NCBI RefSeq assembly: GCF_014268655.2
Contig: NZ_JABWQX020000001.1
Coordinates: 3,378,001 to 3,442,000 of the forward strand
Direction: 5' to 3'
Source: Pseudomonas marvdashtae
GTDB lineage: Bacteria; Pseudomonadota; Gammaproteobacteria; Pseudomonadales; Pseudomonadaceae
DNA: 64,000 nt
Notes under the pieces: generated by a model
The model's input: only the letters and a program-made list of their open reading frames with translations
Database searches by the model: none
What the model was told of the DNA's origin: nothing
In this document: positions 12,601-20,816 of the stretch, one piece after another
Layout: each line of letters begins with the position of its first letter
Position numbering within the stretch: position 1 is the stretch's first letter
Made by a program: the position numbers and the translations under genes

Positions 12601-12734
12601 GTGGCGAGGGAGCTTGCTCCCGCTCGGCTGCGCAGCAGTCGCAAACTTATGGTTGCGGTTTATCTGTTGAATCGGGGTGGCTGACTTTGGGACTGCTTTG
12701 CAGTCCAGCGGGAGCAAGCTCCCTCGCCACAAGA
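12601..12734. repeat. REP pair (REPIN-like) between iolC and iolE
   Basis: Two REP elements in inverted orientation lie here. The left one reads GTGGCGAGGGAGCTTGCTCC, and the same core appears on the opposite strand at the right end next to GAGCAAGCTCCCTCGCCAC. The middle holds GCGCAGCAG- and GACTGCTTTGCAGTC-like words. The same family recurs at 25257-25397 and 60063-60150. It sits inside the iol operon, where the transcript could fold and separate iolC from downstream expression. Confidence 0.85.
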
Positions 12735-12750
12735 GCCGGCGCAACATCCA

Positions 12751-14688
12751 TCAAGCACGGGCGCTGCGCCAGGCCTCGATCAATTCCACAAACCTGCCCT
12801 GCACGTCCCGAATCAACGTTTCATCATCGATTTCCCCGGCCAACCAGGCCCGGCTCGGTTCTTGGAAAATCGTCCGGCCCACGGCAAAACCCCGGCACGT
12901 GGTGCTTTGGCTGGCTTGCCGAAAACCTTCGGCCAGCGCGGCGGCGGGCGCGTTGAGGCCCAGCAGCACCACGCCCCGGCAATACGGGTCACGCGCCTGG
13001 ATCAGTTCGTCGAGTTGCTTCCACTCATCGCAGGTCTGGGCTTCGATTTTCCACCACGCCGGGAAGATCCCCAGGTTGTAGAGGCGCTTGAGCGCGCGAT
13101 AGAGCACGTCCGGATGGGCCGAGGGGTGATCCTTCGGCGGAATGACTTCCAGCAGCAATTCATGGCCGCTAACCTGGGAGGCCTTGTACAAGCCCATCAG
13201 TTGCGCCTCCTGTTCCAGGCGCAGCAGCGGCTCGTCATCGGGGTGGAATTGCACCAGGCACTTGATAATTTGTTCCTGCGGCCAGGCGATCAGGTTGCTG
13301 CCAATGGACCGTCCATGCTCGAAGGCCAGTGGCCGCGAACCTTGGACCTCCACCGGACGCGCCACCCACCAGCCACGTCCGGTGGCGGCGTTCAACGAGT
13401 CCTGGCCGAAACGCTGGTCGGCCAACAGGCCGACGTCGGCATCGATGCCCTGGCGTTGCAGGTCGGCCTCGACCCGCTCCACGGCCTGGATGAACAGTTG
13501 TTTGAGCTGGCCGATGCTGTCGAGGTCGCGCCCGCTCTTCTGGGCCAATTCCACCAACTGCCAACGATGGTCGAAGGCAAAAACGAACAGCTGCTTCCAG
13601 ATCTTGCGCGGTACGCTGACCTGATGCAGTCGTTGCAACACGACGTCCTGGTCCGGCCGGGTGATCGGTACCGGGCTGTCGAATAAGTACTCGAGTTCGG
13701 CCCGGGTCGGCATGGCCGGGGCACAGGCGTGGCGCGACACCACCAGACCACCACAGGCATTGGCCAACTGGCAGCAGCGCTCATCGCTCGCGTCCTCCAG
13801 CCAACCGGCGAGGAAGCCCGACATGAACGCGTCACCCGCGCCGAGCACGTTCAGCACCTCGACCCGCACGCCGGGATAGATGTCGCCGTCCTCCAGTCGG
13901 TTCGCAATCTCGCCGTGGATCACCGTGCAACCCTGCGGGCCGAGCTTGACCACCAGGGTGGCCGCCGTCAGCGAGCGTACGGTGCGCAGCGCGGTCAGCA
14001 AGTCTTCGCTGCCGCCGGCAATCAAAAACTCTTCTTCGGTGCCGACGATCAGGTCGAAACGCGGCAGGATGCCTTGGACGTGCTGGCTGACTTTGCGGTC
14101 GGCGACAAAACGGGTTTCCCCATCGGCCTTGCTCGCCAAGCCCCAGAGCACCGGGCGGTAATCGATGTCGAGGACGCGCTTGACCTGATGTTTCTCGGCA
14201 AAGTCCAGCGCCTGGATACTCGCCTCGTAGACGCCTTCGGTGGAGAAATGCGTGCCGGTGATCAGCAGCGCCTTGCTGGACGCGATGAACGCCTCGTCGA
14301 TGTCTTCGGCCCGTAGCGCCATGTCCGCGCAGTTTTCCCGGTAGAACACCAGGGGGAAGGTTTCCCGGTCCTTGATCCCCAAAAGGACCATGGCCGTCAG
14401 GCGTTCAGGATCGACTTTTATGCCGCTGACATCGCAACCTTCACGCGCCAGGGACTGGACCAGAAAACGCCCCATGTGATCATCGCCTACCCGGCTCAGC
14501 ATCGCCGACTTGAGTCCCAGGCGGGCCGTGCCGAAGGCGATGTTGGCAGACGAGCCGCCGAGGTATTTGGCAAAACTGCTGACATCTTCCAGGCGCGCGC
14601 CGATTTGCTGCGCGTAGAGATCGACGCCCAGGCGTCCGAGGCAGATCACATCCAATTGACGCCCACTGGCAAAACGAGTCTGGCCCAT
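12751..14688 (-). CDS. iolC: Bifunctional 5-dehydro-2-deoxygluconokinase / DUF2090 aldolase-like protein
   Basis: The first gene of the iol operon encodes a 645-residue fusion. Residues 1 to about 330 form a PfkB-family kinase, with KYLGGSSANIAFG near residue 41 and the catalytic GAGDAF at 283-288; it phosphorylates 2-deoxy-5-keto-gluconate. Residues from about 340 to the end form a DUF2090 TIM-barrel domain thought to act as the 2-deoxy-5-keto-gluconate-6-phosphate aldolase (IolJ role). No separate iolJ gene is present in the window, which fits the fusion doing both steps. The start at 14688 follows AGGAG; 41 extra upstream residues would run into the operator region. Confidence 0.93.
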   Translation of the reverse strand: MGQTRFASGRQLDVICLGRLGVDLYAQQIGARLEDVSSFAKYLGGSSANIAFGTARLGLKSAMLSRVGDDHMGRFLVQSLAREGCDVSGIKVDPERLTAMVLLGIKDRETFPLVFYRENCADMALRAEDIDEAFIASSKALLITGTHFSTEGVYEASIQALDFAEKHQVKRVLDIDYRPVLWGLASKADGETRFVADRKVSQHVQGILPRFDLIVGTEEEFLIAGGSEDLLTALRTVRSLTAATLVVKLGPQGCTVIHGEIANRLEDGDIYPGVRVEVLNVLGAGDAFMSGFLAGWLEDASDERCCQLANACGGLVVSRHACAPAMPTRAELEYLFDSPVPITRPDQDVVLQRLHQVSVPRKIWKQLFVFAFDHRWQLVELAQKSGRDLDSIGQLKQLFIQAVERVEADLQRQGIDADVGLLADQRFGQDSLNAATGRGWWVARPVEVQGSRPLAFEHGRSIGSNLIAWPQEQIIKCLVQFHPDDEPLLRLEQEAQLMGLYKASQVSGHELLLEVIPPKDHPSAHPDVLYRALKRLYNLGIFPAWWKIEAQTCDEWKQLDELIQARDPYCRGVVLLGLNAPAAALAEGFRQASQSTTCRGFAVGRTIFQEPSRAWLAGEIDDETLIRDVQGRFVELIEAWRSARA

Positions 14689-14699
14689 GCTGGCTCCTG

Positions 14700-14707
14700 T
14701 TATTTTT
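14700..14707 (-). promoter_or_regulatory. Possible Crc/Hfq (CA motif) site before iolC
   Basis: AAAAATAA fits AAnAAYAA and directly precedes the AGGAG ribosome site of iolC. It is less convincing than the site at iolE because the surroundings are AT-rich. Confidence 0.3.
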
Positions 14708-14790
14708 ATCAGCCTGCGCTTGGCGCCGGAACCGACGCCAACGCTTTGTTGGAAGCAGACTAAAACGAGCGGGCGGCAATAATCAATATT

Positions 14791-14826
14791 TATTCCATAA
14801 ATTTTTATCATGGAATATTTTTTCCA
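14791..14826. promoter_or_regulatory. Candidate IolR operator in the iolC/iolR divergent promoter
   Basis: The block holds TGGAATATTTTTTCCA at 14811-14826, which is GGAA-N6-TTCC with T/A flanks, preceded by a TATTCCA half-site at 14791-14797 that forms a wider inverted repeat with TGGAATA. It lies in an AT-rich island of an otherwise GC-rich region, 103 bases upstream of iolC and 175 upstream of iolR. The same core occurs at 4267-4282. This is the obvious site for IolR to control the catabolic operon and itself. Confidence 0.65.
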
Positions 14827-15000
14827 ATACGCTACTGCTCAAGCGAGCCAGACGCAGTGCATCGTTTCAGCAGGCGTTACAACGTTGTCTGCCGCTGATT
14901 TTCCCAGCGCCTACGCTGTAGACTGCGACCAGCCAACCTATTGTCGAGGGCCTACCCGATCTGCGGGGTGCCCTATAAGAACAAGCCAGAAGGATTTCCT

Positions 15001-15921
15001 ATGACCCGCCCCGATCTGCCGGCGCCGTCCGAGAGCGCGTCCGAAGCCGCCCTCCCCAGCCCACCGGTCAACGCCGAGCGGCTGTTGCAACTGATTACCG
15101 AGGAATACGAAAGCCTGCCGCGCCAGCTCAAACGCATCGCCAGCTACATGAGCCAGCAAAGCGACCGGATCATGGTCGACCGCATCAGCGACATCGCCCG
15201 GGAGTGCGAAGTACACCCGTCGGCCATCGTCAGGTTTTCGCAACGCTTCGGTTTCAGCGGCTTCAGCGAAATGCAGGCACTGTTTCGCGAGGCGTATACC
15301 CACAAGACCACGCCGGTACAGAACTACCAGCAACGCATTCGCAGCATGATCGCCAACAAGTCGCAGAAAGCCAGCGCCGGCGACCTGGCACGCGAATGCG
15401 TCAATGCCACACTGTCGGGCATCGAGCGCCTGGGGCTCGAGCTGGACGACGAAGCGTTCGAAAAGGCCGTCGACCTGGTGGTCAACGCCGATAACATCTA
15501 TGTCGTCGGTGTACGCCGTTCATTCGCGGTGGCCGATTACCTGGTCTACAACCTGCAACACACCAACAAGCGCATCCATTTGGTCTCCGGCCTGGGCGGC
15601 AGTTATCGCGAGCAGATGCGCAGCGTGCGGGCCAACGACCTGGTCATCGCCATCAGCTTTACGCCCTACGGCAAGGAAACCCAGCATTGCCTGCGCATCG
15701 CCCAGCATCACCAGGCCAAGACACTGATCATCACTGACAGCAACCTGTCGCCCCTGGCCAAGCGGGCCAATGCGGTATTGTTGGTGAATGAAGGCAGCTC
15801 GTTCGCGTTCCGTTCCTTGAGTGCCACGTTGTGCCTGTGCCAGGCGTTGTTCATTGCCGTGGCGTACCGGCTGGAACTCAAGGTCGATGAAATCCATGAA
15901 CAGGTCGGGTTCGAGGATTGA
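15001..15921 (+). CDS. iolR: MurR/RpiR-family transcriptional regulator of inositol genes
   Basis: This 306-residue regulator has an N-terminal RpiR helix-turn-helix domain (about residues 20-95, with DRISDIARECEVHPSAIVRFSQRFGFSGFSE) and a C-terminal SIS sugar-phosphate-binding domain (about 140-270, with NIYVVGVRRSFAVADYL). It is divergent from the iol operon, with GGAA-N6-TTCC palindromes between, so it is the likely IolR repressor that responds to an inositol pathway intermediate. A frame upstream would add 20 residues, but AAGGA precedes the ATG at 15001. Confidence 0.9.
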   Translation: MTRPDLPAPSESASEAALPSPPVNAERLLQLITEEYESLPRQLKRIASYMSQQSDRIMVDRISDIARECEVHPSAIVRFSQRFGFSGFSEMQALFREAYTHKTTPVQNYQQRIRSMIANKSQKASAGDLARECVNATLSGIERLGLELDDEAFEKAVDLVVNADNIYVVGVRRSFAVADYLVYNLQHTNKRIHLVSGLGGSYREQMRSVRANDLVIAISFTPYGKETQHCLRIAQHHQAKTLIITDSNLSPLAKRANAVLLVNEGSSFAFRSLSATLCLCQALFIAVAYRLELKVDEIHEQVGFED

Positions 15922-15954
15922 CCCCTGACCTGCCAAACCGCTGAAGGGAAAACC

Positions 15955-16566
15955 ATGAAACTGATCGGCATGCTGGACTCACCCTACGTACGACGCGTCG
16001 CCATTTCCGCCAAACGCCTGGGAATCGCCTTGGAACATGAATCGGTCTCGGTGTTCAGGCACTTCCAGCACTTCCAGAGCATCAATCCGGTGGTCAAGGC
16101 ACCGACGCTGGTGCTTGACGATGGCTCGGTGCTGATGGATTCCACCTTGATCATCGATTATCTGGAAACCCTGGCCGGGCCCGGGAACAGCCTGATGCCG
16201 ACCGAGCCAGGGCAACGGTTGCGATCGCTGCAGTTGATCGGGCTGGCGTTGGCGGCGTGCGAGAAGTCGGTGCAGATCTATTACGAACGCACCCTGCGAC
16301 CGACGGAAATCCAGCATGCGCCATGGGTCGAGCGGGTATCCGGCCAACTGCTCGCGGCCTATGAGGCGCTGGAACAGGCCCTCGCCAAACAACCGCTGCC
16401 CACTGACGGCTCGCTCGATCAGGCCGGTATTACCGTTGCGGTGGCCTGGACCTTCACTAATCTGTTGGTCGCGGACCAGGTGCAAGGCAAAGCGTTCCCG
16501 CAGATCAGCGCGTTTACCGGCTATGCCGAAGGGCTGGAAGCGTTTGTCAGCACGCCGGTGGAATAA
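15955..16566 (+). CDS. Glutathione S-transferase family protein
   Basis: This 203-residue protein has an N-terminal thioredoxin-like GST domain (MKLIGMLDSPYVRRVAISAKRLG, then VKAPTLVLDDG, with the SxIIDYLE-like word DSTLIIDYLE) and an all-helical C-terminal domain. It starts 33 bases after iolR with an AAGGGA ribosome site, so the two are probably cotranscribed. Its substrate is not evident; a role in inositol metabolism is only suggested by position. Confidence 0.85.
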   Translation: MKLIGMLDSPYVRRVAISAKRLGIALEHESVSVFRHFQHFQSINPVVKAPTLVLDDGSVLMDSTLIIDYLETLAGPGNSLMPTEPGQRLRSLQLIGLALAACEKSVQIYYERTLRPTEIQHAPWVERVSGQLLAAYEALEQALAKQPLPTDGSLDQAGITVAVAWTFTNLLVADQVQGKAFPQISAFTGYAEGLEAFVSTPVE

Positions 16567-16682
16567 CGAATGGATACGGCGGGCTCCTTGTCGGCGTCCA
16601 TGAACTTTTTTTCAGAAAGCCGACAGGTATTATTTGGCAGAATGCTGCGCAGTCGCTCCAATTTCCTCACCCGGAACTGCCC

Positions 16683-17366
16683 ATGAACCGCATCCTGACC
16701 ATCGAAGACGACGCCGTGACCGCCCGTGAGATCGTCGCCGAACTGACCCGCAACGGCCTGGACGTCGATTGGGTCGACAATGGCCGCGAAGGCCTGGAAC
16801 GGGCCGTCAGCGGTGACTACGACCTGATCACCCTGGACCGCATGCTGCCCGAGCTCGACGGTCTGGTGATCGTCACCACGTTGCGGACCATGGGCGTGGC
16901 CACGCCGATCCTGATGATCAGCGCCCTTTCCGATGTCGACGAACGCGTGCGCGGGCTGCGCGCCGGCGGCGACGATTACCTGACCAAGCCGTTTGCCACT
17001 GACGAAATGGCCGCCCGCGTCGAAGTGCTGCTGCGGCGCAACAATGGCGCCCGCGAACCGGAAACCGTGCTGCGGGTGGCAGACCTGGAGCTGAACCTGA
17101 TCAGCCGCGAAGCCAGCCGCAACAGCCAATTGCTGAGCCTGCTGCCCACCGAGTACAAGCTGCTGGAATTCCTCATGCGCAACAGCGGCCAGATCCTCTC
17201 GCGCATGATGATTTTCGAGGAAGTCTGGGGTTATCACTTCGACCCGGGCACCAACCTGATCGATGTCCACATCGGTCGCCTGCGCAAGAAGATCGACCCG
17301 CCGGGCCTGGAACCGCTGATCCGCACGGTACGAGGTTCCGGCTATGTCATTGCTGAACCCCGCTAA
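16683..17366 (+). CDS. OmpR-family two-component response regulator
   Basis: The 227-residue protein has a receiver domain (acidic pair DD near residue 9-10, phospho-acceptor aspartate at about residue 52 in TLDRMLPELDG, lysine at about 102 in YLTKPF) and a C-terminal winged-helix DNA-binding domain ending VRGSGYVIAEPR. Its last 23 bases overlap the sensor kinase gene, so the pair is co-expressed. The signal and target genes are not recognisable. Confidence 0.93.
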   Translation: MNRILTIEDDAVTAREIVAELTRNGLDVDWVDNGREGLERAVSGDYDLITLDRMLPELDGLVIVTTLRTMGVATPILMISALSDVDERVRGLRAGGDDYLTKPFATDEMAARVEVLLRRNNGAREPETVLRVADLELNLISREASRNSQLLSLLPTEYKLLEFLMRNSGQILSRMMIFEEVWGYHFDPGTNLIDVHIGRLRKKIDPPGLEPLIRTVRGSGYVIAEPR

Positions 17367-18729
17367 GGGCTGGCGCTCCTCTAGCAGCCGCCTGCTGGCG
17401 CTCTACAGTGCGCTGTTCGTGCTCTGGAGCGCGATCCTGATGGGCGTGATGTATTACGAGGTATTCGGCTATCTCGACAGCCTCGCCAAGCATTCCCTGA
17501 TGCAGCGCCAGCATCTGTTTGCCCGCATCCACGGCGATCAGTTGGAAGACGCGCTGATGGCCAGCCTGACCCTGGATGAGCGCGGCGTCGACGCCTACGG
17601 CCTGTTCGATCCGCAACTGCGTCATTTGAGCGGGCCGATCCAGCGCATTCCCGCCGACCTGCCCCTGGATGGCAAGATCCACATGCTTGGTGGCTGCGTC
17701 GATTCCGACGATCCGGGCGTGCCGTCCGACAGTTGCGATGCGGTAGCGACCCGGACCCAGGACGGTCGCTGGCTGGTACTGGCACGGGACAACGGCTCGC
17801 TGTTCGCGGTGACGCGGATCATCCTGCACGCCTTGTTCTGGGGCGTGTCGCTGACCATCCTGCCAGGCGTTGCCGGCTGGCATCTGCTGCGCCGCCGTCC
17901 GCTGCGGCGCATTCGTGCCTTGCAGGCGAGTGCCGAAGCAATCGTCGCCGGCGATCTGAAGCATCGCCTGCCGCTGTCGAGTCGTCGCGATGAGTTGGAC
18001 ATGCTGGCCGCCATCGTCAATGCCATGCTAGACCGCATCGAACGATTGATGAATGAAGTAAAAGGCGTGTGCGACAACATCGCCCACGACCTGCGGACAC
18101 CGCTGACACGCCTGCGCGCCCAGCTTTATCGCATCCAGCAAGAGGCGGCGGACGGCTCTGCCGAAGCGCTGCAGATGGACCAGGTGATCGCCGAGACCGA
18201 CACGCTCATGGCGCGATTCCGCGGCTTGCTGCGAATTTCCGAGCTGGAGGATCAACAGCGCCGCTCTGGCTTCGTGCGCCTCGACCCGTTGCCGCTGTTG
18301 CAGGAATTGCACGACTTCTACCTGCCGCTGGCTGAAGAAGGCGAACTGGTCTTCATCCTGGAAATACCCGACAGCCTGCCCTTGCTCAACGGCGATCGGG
18401 CCTTGCTGTTCGAAGCGGTGTCAAACCTGTTGAGCAACTCGATCAAGTTCACCCCGCCGGGCGGCAAGGTGATCCTGCGAGGCGTCGATCAGGGCGACAG
18501 CACGCGCATCGAAGTAATCGACTCCGGCCCCGGTATCCCCGAGGCAGAACGCAAGGCGGTGTTCCGGCGCTTCTATCGCGCCGAGGGCAGCAGCCAGCAC
18601 GGCGGATTCGGCCTGGGCCTGTCGATCGTCGCCGCGATTGTCAGCTTGCACGGGTTCACGCTGGAGGTGGACCGCAGCGAGTCGGGAGGCGCGCGTCTGG
18701 TGCTCGATTGCCGGGCGACGTTGTTGTAG
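17344..18729 (+). CDS. Two-component sensor histidine kinase
   Basis: This 461-residue inner-membrane kinase has a transmembrane helix near residues 17-38, a periplasmic segment of about 115 residues with cysteines at about 118 and 131, a second helix near 158-178, a HAMP linker, a dimerisation box with the phospho-accepting histidine at about 248 (DNIAHDLRTPLTRLR), and an ATPase domain with NLLSNSIKFTPPGG and GFGLGLSIVAAI. It partners the overlapping response regulator upstream. The two periplasmic cysteines could form a disulfide in the sensor domain. The ligand is unknown. Confidence 0.92.
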   Translation: MSLLNPAKGWRSSSSRLLALYSALFVLWSAILMGVMYYEVFGYLDSLAKHSLMQRQHLFARIHGDQLEDALMASLTLDERGVDAYGLFDPQLRHLSGPIQRIPADLPLDGKIHMLGGCVDSDDPGVPSDSCDAVATRTQDGRWLVLARDNGSLFAVTRIILHALFWGVSLTILPGVAGWHLLRRRPLRRIRALQASAEAIVAGDLKHRLPLSSRRDELDMLAAIVNAMLDRIERLMNEVKGVCDNIAHDLRTPLTRLRAQLYRIQQEAADGSAEALQMDQVIAETDTLMARFRGLLRISELEDQQRRSGFVRLDPLPLLQELHDFYLPLAEEGELVFILEIPDSLPLLNGDRALLFEAVSNLLSNSIKFTPPGGKVILRGVDQGDSTRIEVIDSGPGIPEAERKAVFRRFYRAEGSSQHGGFGLGLSIVAAIVSLHGFTLEVDRSESGGARLVLDCRATLL

Positions 18730-18757
18730 GGTCCCGGCACCTGTGGCGAGTTCAGCT

Positions 18758-19009
18758 TCAGGCGGGATCGCTGCTGCGATGCAACGGCGTGTTGTGCAGC
18801 TCGTACCGCAGTTCATCGATCAGCTTGGCCAAGCCTTCCTCGGACCGGATGCTGTCGACGCTCATACCGCTGACCACCAGGTCAACCTCGCCGCTTTCCC
18901 GGTGATACAGGCGGATGGTGAGCGTGCCATCGCCGTTGAGGTTGCACTCGCAGGACAGAGGGGCAAAGTTTGTTTCGAGACGGGCGCGCAGAGGAGCCAG
19001 ATGGGTCAT
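18758..19009 (-). CDS. DUF1652 domain-containing small protein
   Basis: An 83-residue protein, MTHLAPLRARLETNFAPLSCECNLNGDG..., resembles the pseudomonad DUF1652 family in the words FxPxxCxCxLNxDGxLTIRL, SGxVDLVVSG and LIDELRYEL. The function of the family is not known. The open frame extends 78 codons further upstream, but that part lacks family resemblance, so the internal ATG at 19009 is chosen. It is convergent with the sensor kinase gene, 28 bases away. Confidence 0.7.
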   Translation of the reverse strand: MTHLAPLRARLETNFAPLSCECNLNGDGTLTIRLYHRESGEVDLVVSGMSVDSIRSEEGLAKLIDELRYELHNTPLHRSSDPA

Positions 19010-19249
19010 GGCGTGCACCTCAGCTTCGGCGTCGTAAGAGAGCGGTGGATGCCCCTTGCCTCCTGGCTTGTCCAGACGTCCTTTCGCGCTCGATTTGAAG
19101 GGGTTTGCTGTACATCGTGGCGTATTCCTTGACTGTTTCGTGGGGGACGCGGCATCAACAGGAACACCGCACCCTTTCAGCCTAAGGAGGTTACAGTCCG
19201 AGCAAAACCCGAATTTGCACCAGCGCGCCAGGTGCATTTGCACTGGCTA

Positions 19250-20734
19250 TCATTGTGCCTTCATCCGCCATTCATTGGCGAACAAGCCGCGTTCCCGCGC
19301 CCATACAATCGCCTCGCTGCGGCTGTGGACGTCGAGTTTCGAATAGAGCGTTGCCACATGATTGCGCACGGTATTGGGGGCCAACTTCAAACGCGCGGCA
19401 ATTTCCTTATCCGCCAGTCCCTCGCAAATCAGCCCCAGCACATCACGCTCCCGGGCCGTCAGTTCGGTGAAAGACGTCGTCGGCGACTGCGCGTTGATGC
19501 TTTTTACATTGGCCAGTTTTTCGATCAGGGTCCGGCTGAACCATGAGGCGTCCTTCATCACTTCCTCGATGGCGGCCACCAGCTCCAGCTCCGAGCGCTT
19601 GCGTTCGGTGATGTTCATCAGCACCAGCAAGTAGCACGGTTTGTCCTGGATGAGCACGGTGTCGGCCGCCACTTCGCAATCGATCTGTTCGCCGCCCTTC
19701 TTGTGCACCTTGACGTCGACGCGGGACACCGTGGCCGTCTTCTCCAGCCGGGCAAAGAGTGTCGCGCCCGCCCCTTTGTCAAGAAACCCGATTTCATCCA
19801 CGGTCTTGCCCAGCAGCTCCTCGCTGCTATAACCCGTCGTCTGGAGGAACGCTTCGTTGATTTCCAGCAGCTGCTGCTCACCGCTGCAGATCAAGGTCGG
19901 CACCGGGGACAGGCGAAACGATTTGGCAAAACGCTCCTCGCTCTGGCGCAACGCCGTTTCCGCCTTGCGCCGCGGTTCCATGTCCATGAAGGAAAACAGC
20001 ATGCAGTCCTCGTCGTGCAGGTCCAGCGGCTGACCGGCAACGATCACCTGTTTATTGGTGCCGTCAGGCAAGCGCATCTCCGCCTGCATCTGCGGAATGG
20101 TCACCCCCTGCCCCAGGCGCTCGATGGCCAGGGCGCGCTTCTCGGCCGCCTCGAGCACATCCAACTCGTACACCGAACGCCCGATCACCTGCTCGCGACT
20201 GTAGCCGGTCATTTCCAGGAATCCCGCGTTGACCTTGATGTAGCGCAGGTCACTGAGACGGCAGATCACCGCCGGCGCCGGGTTGGCGCCGAAGGTCTTC
20301 TCGAAACGCTGTTCAGCGCTGGCCCACTCGGTGGCGTCGCTGAGAATAAGCACCAGGTATTCCGGTTCGTCGTTACGGTCGGTCAGCACCATGCTGCGGA
20401 TGCGGTGCACCCAGGTGCGGTCCGGATCCGCCACCGGTGTGACTTCCACCAGCACGTCGGTGAATTCATCGCCGCGCGCCACGCGGGCGATCGGGTAGTT
20501 TTCCTCGGGCAGCGAATGATTGTTGCGGTAGCGCAGGTTGAAGCGTTGGGCGTACGCCTTGGCATTGCGACCCAGCTCTTCAAGCTCCTTGACGCCGTGC
20601 ATGGTCAAGGCGGCTTCGTTGGCCCAGGCGATGGTCTGGTCGACCTCCACCAGGATCACGCCGTCAGACAGCCCGGCGATGATCTGCAGCAATTGGCGGC
20701 GATTGGTATCGGTGTTCGGGACGTCCTGATTCAT
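19250..20734 (-). CDS. PAS-domain LuxR-type transcriptional regulator
   Basis: This cytoplasmic regulator of about 494 residues has three PAS-like sensor domains in a row (around residues 15-130, 150-255 and 270-380) and a C-terminal LuxR/FixJ helix-turn-helix (LTARERDVLGLICEGLADKEIAARL...VRNHVATLYSKL). No transmembrane helices or kinase domain are visible, so it probably senses an internal small molecule or redox state directly. The ATG at 20734 with GGAG at good spacing is preferred to one nine codons upstream. It follows the tartrate-type dehydrogenase gene on the same strand, about 80 bases downstream, and may respond to that metabolism. Confidence 0.85.
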   Translation of the reverse strand: MNQDVPNTDTNRRQLLQIIAGLSDGVILVEVDQTIAWANEAALTMHGVKELEELGRNAKAYAQRFNLRYRNNHSLPEENYPIARVARGDEFTDVLVEVTPVADPDRTWVHRIRSMVLTDRNDEPEYLVLILSDATEWASAEQRFEKTFGANPAPAVICRLSDLRYIKVNAGFLEMTGYSREQVIGRSVYELDVLEAAEKRALAIERLGQGVTIPQMQAEMRLPDGTNKQVIVAGQPLDLHDEDCMLFSFMDMEPRRKAETALRQSEERFAKSFRLSPVPTLICSGEQQLLEINEAFLQTTGYSSEELLGKTVDEIGFLDKGAGATLFARLEKTATVSRVDVKVHKKGGEQIDCEVAADTVLIQDKPCYLLVLMNITERKRSELELVAAIEEVMKDASWFSRTLIEKLANVKSINAQSPTTSFTELTARERDVLGLICEGLADKEIAARLKLAPNTVRNHVATLYSKLDVHSRSEAIVWARERGLFANEWRMKAQ

Positions 20735-20816
20735 TGGGTCTCCATGGGTCATAACGTTCAAGCACGGATGCGTTGAAGGTTACGACCACATGGGCTGGCG
20801 ATAGTGCGCCAGGCCC

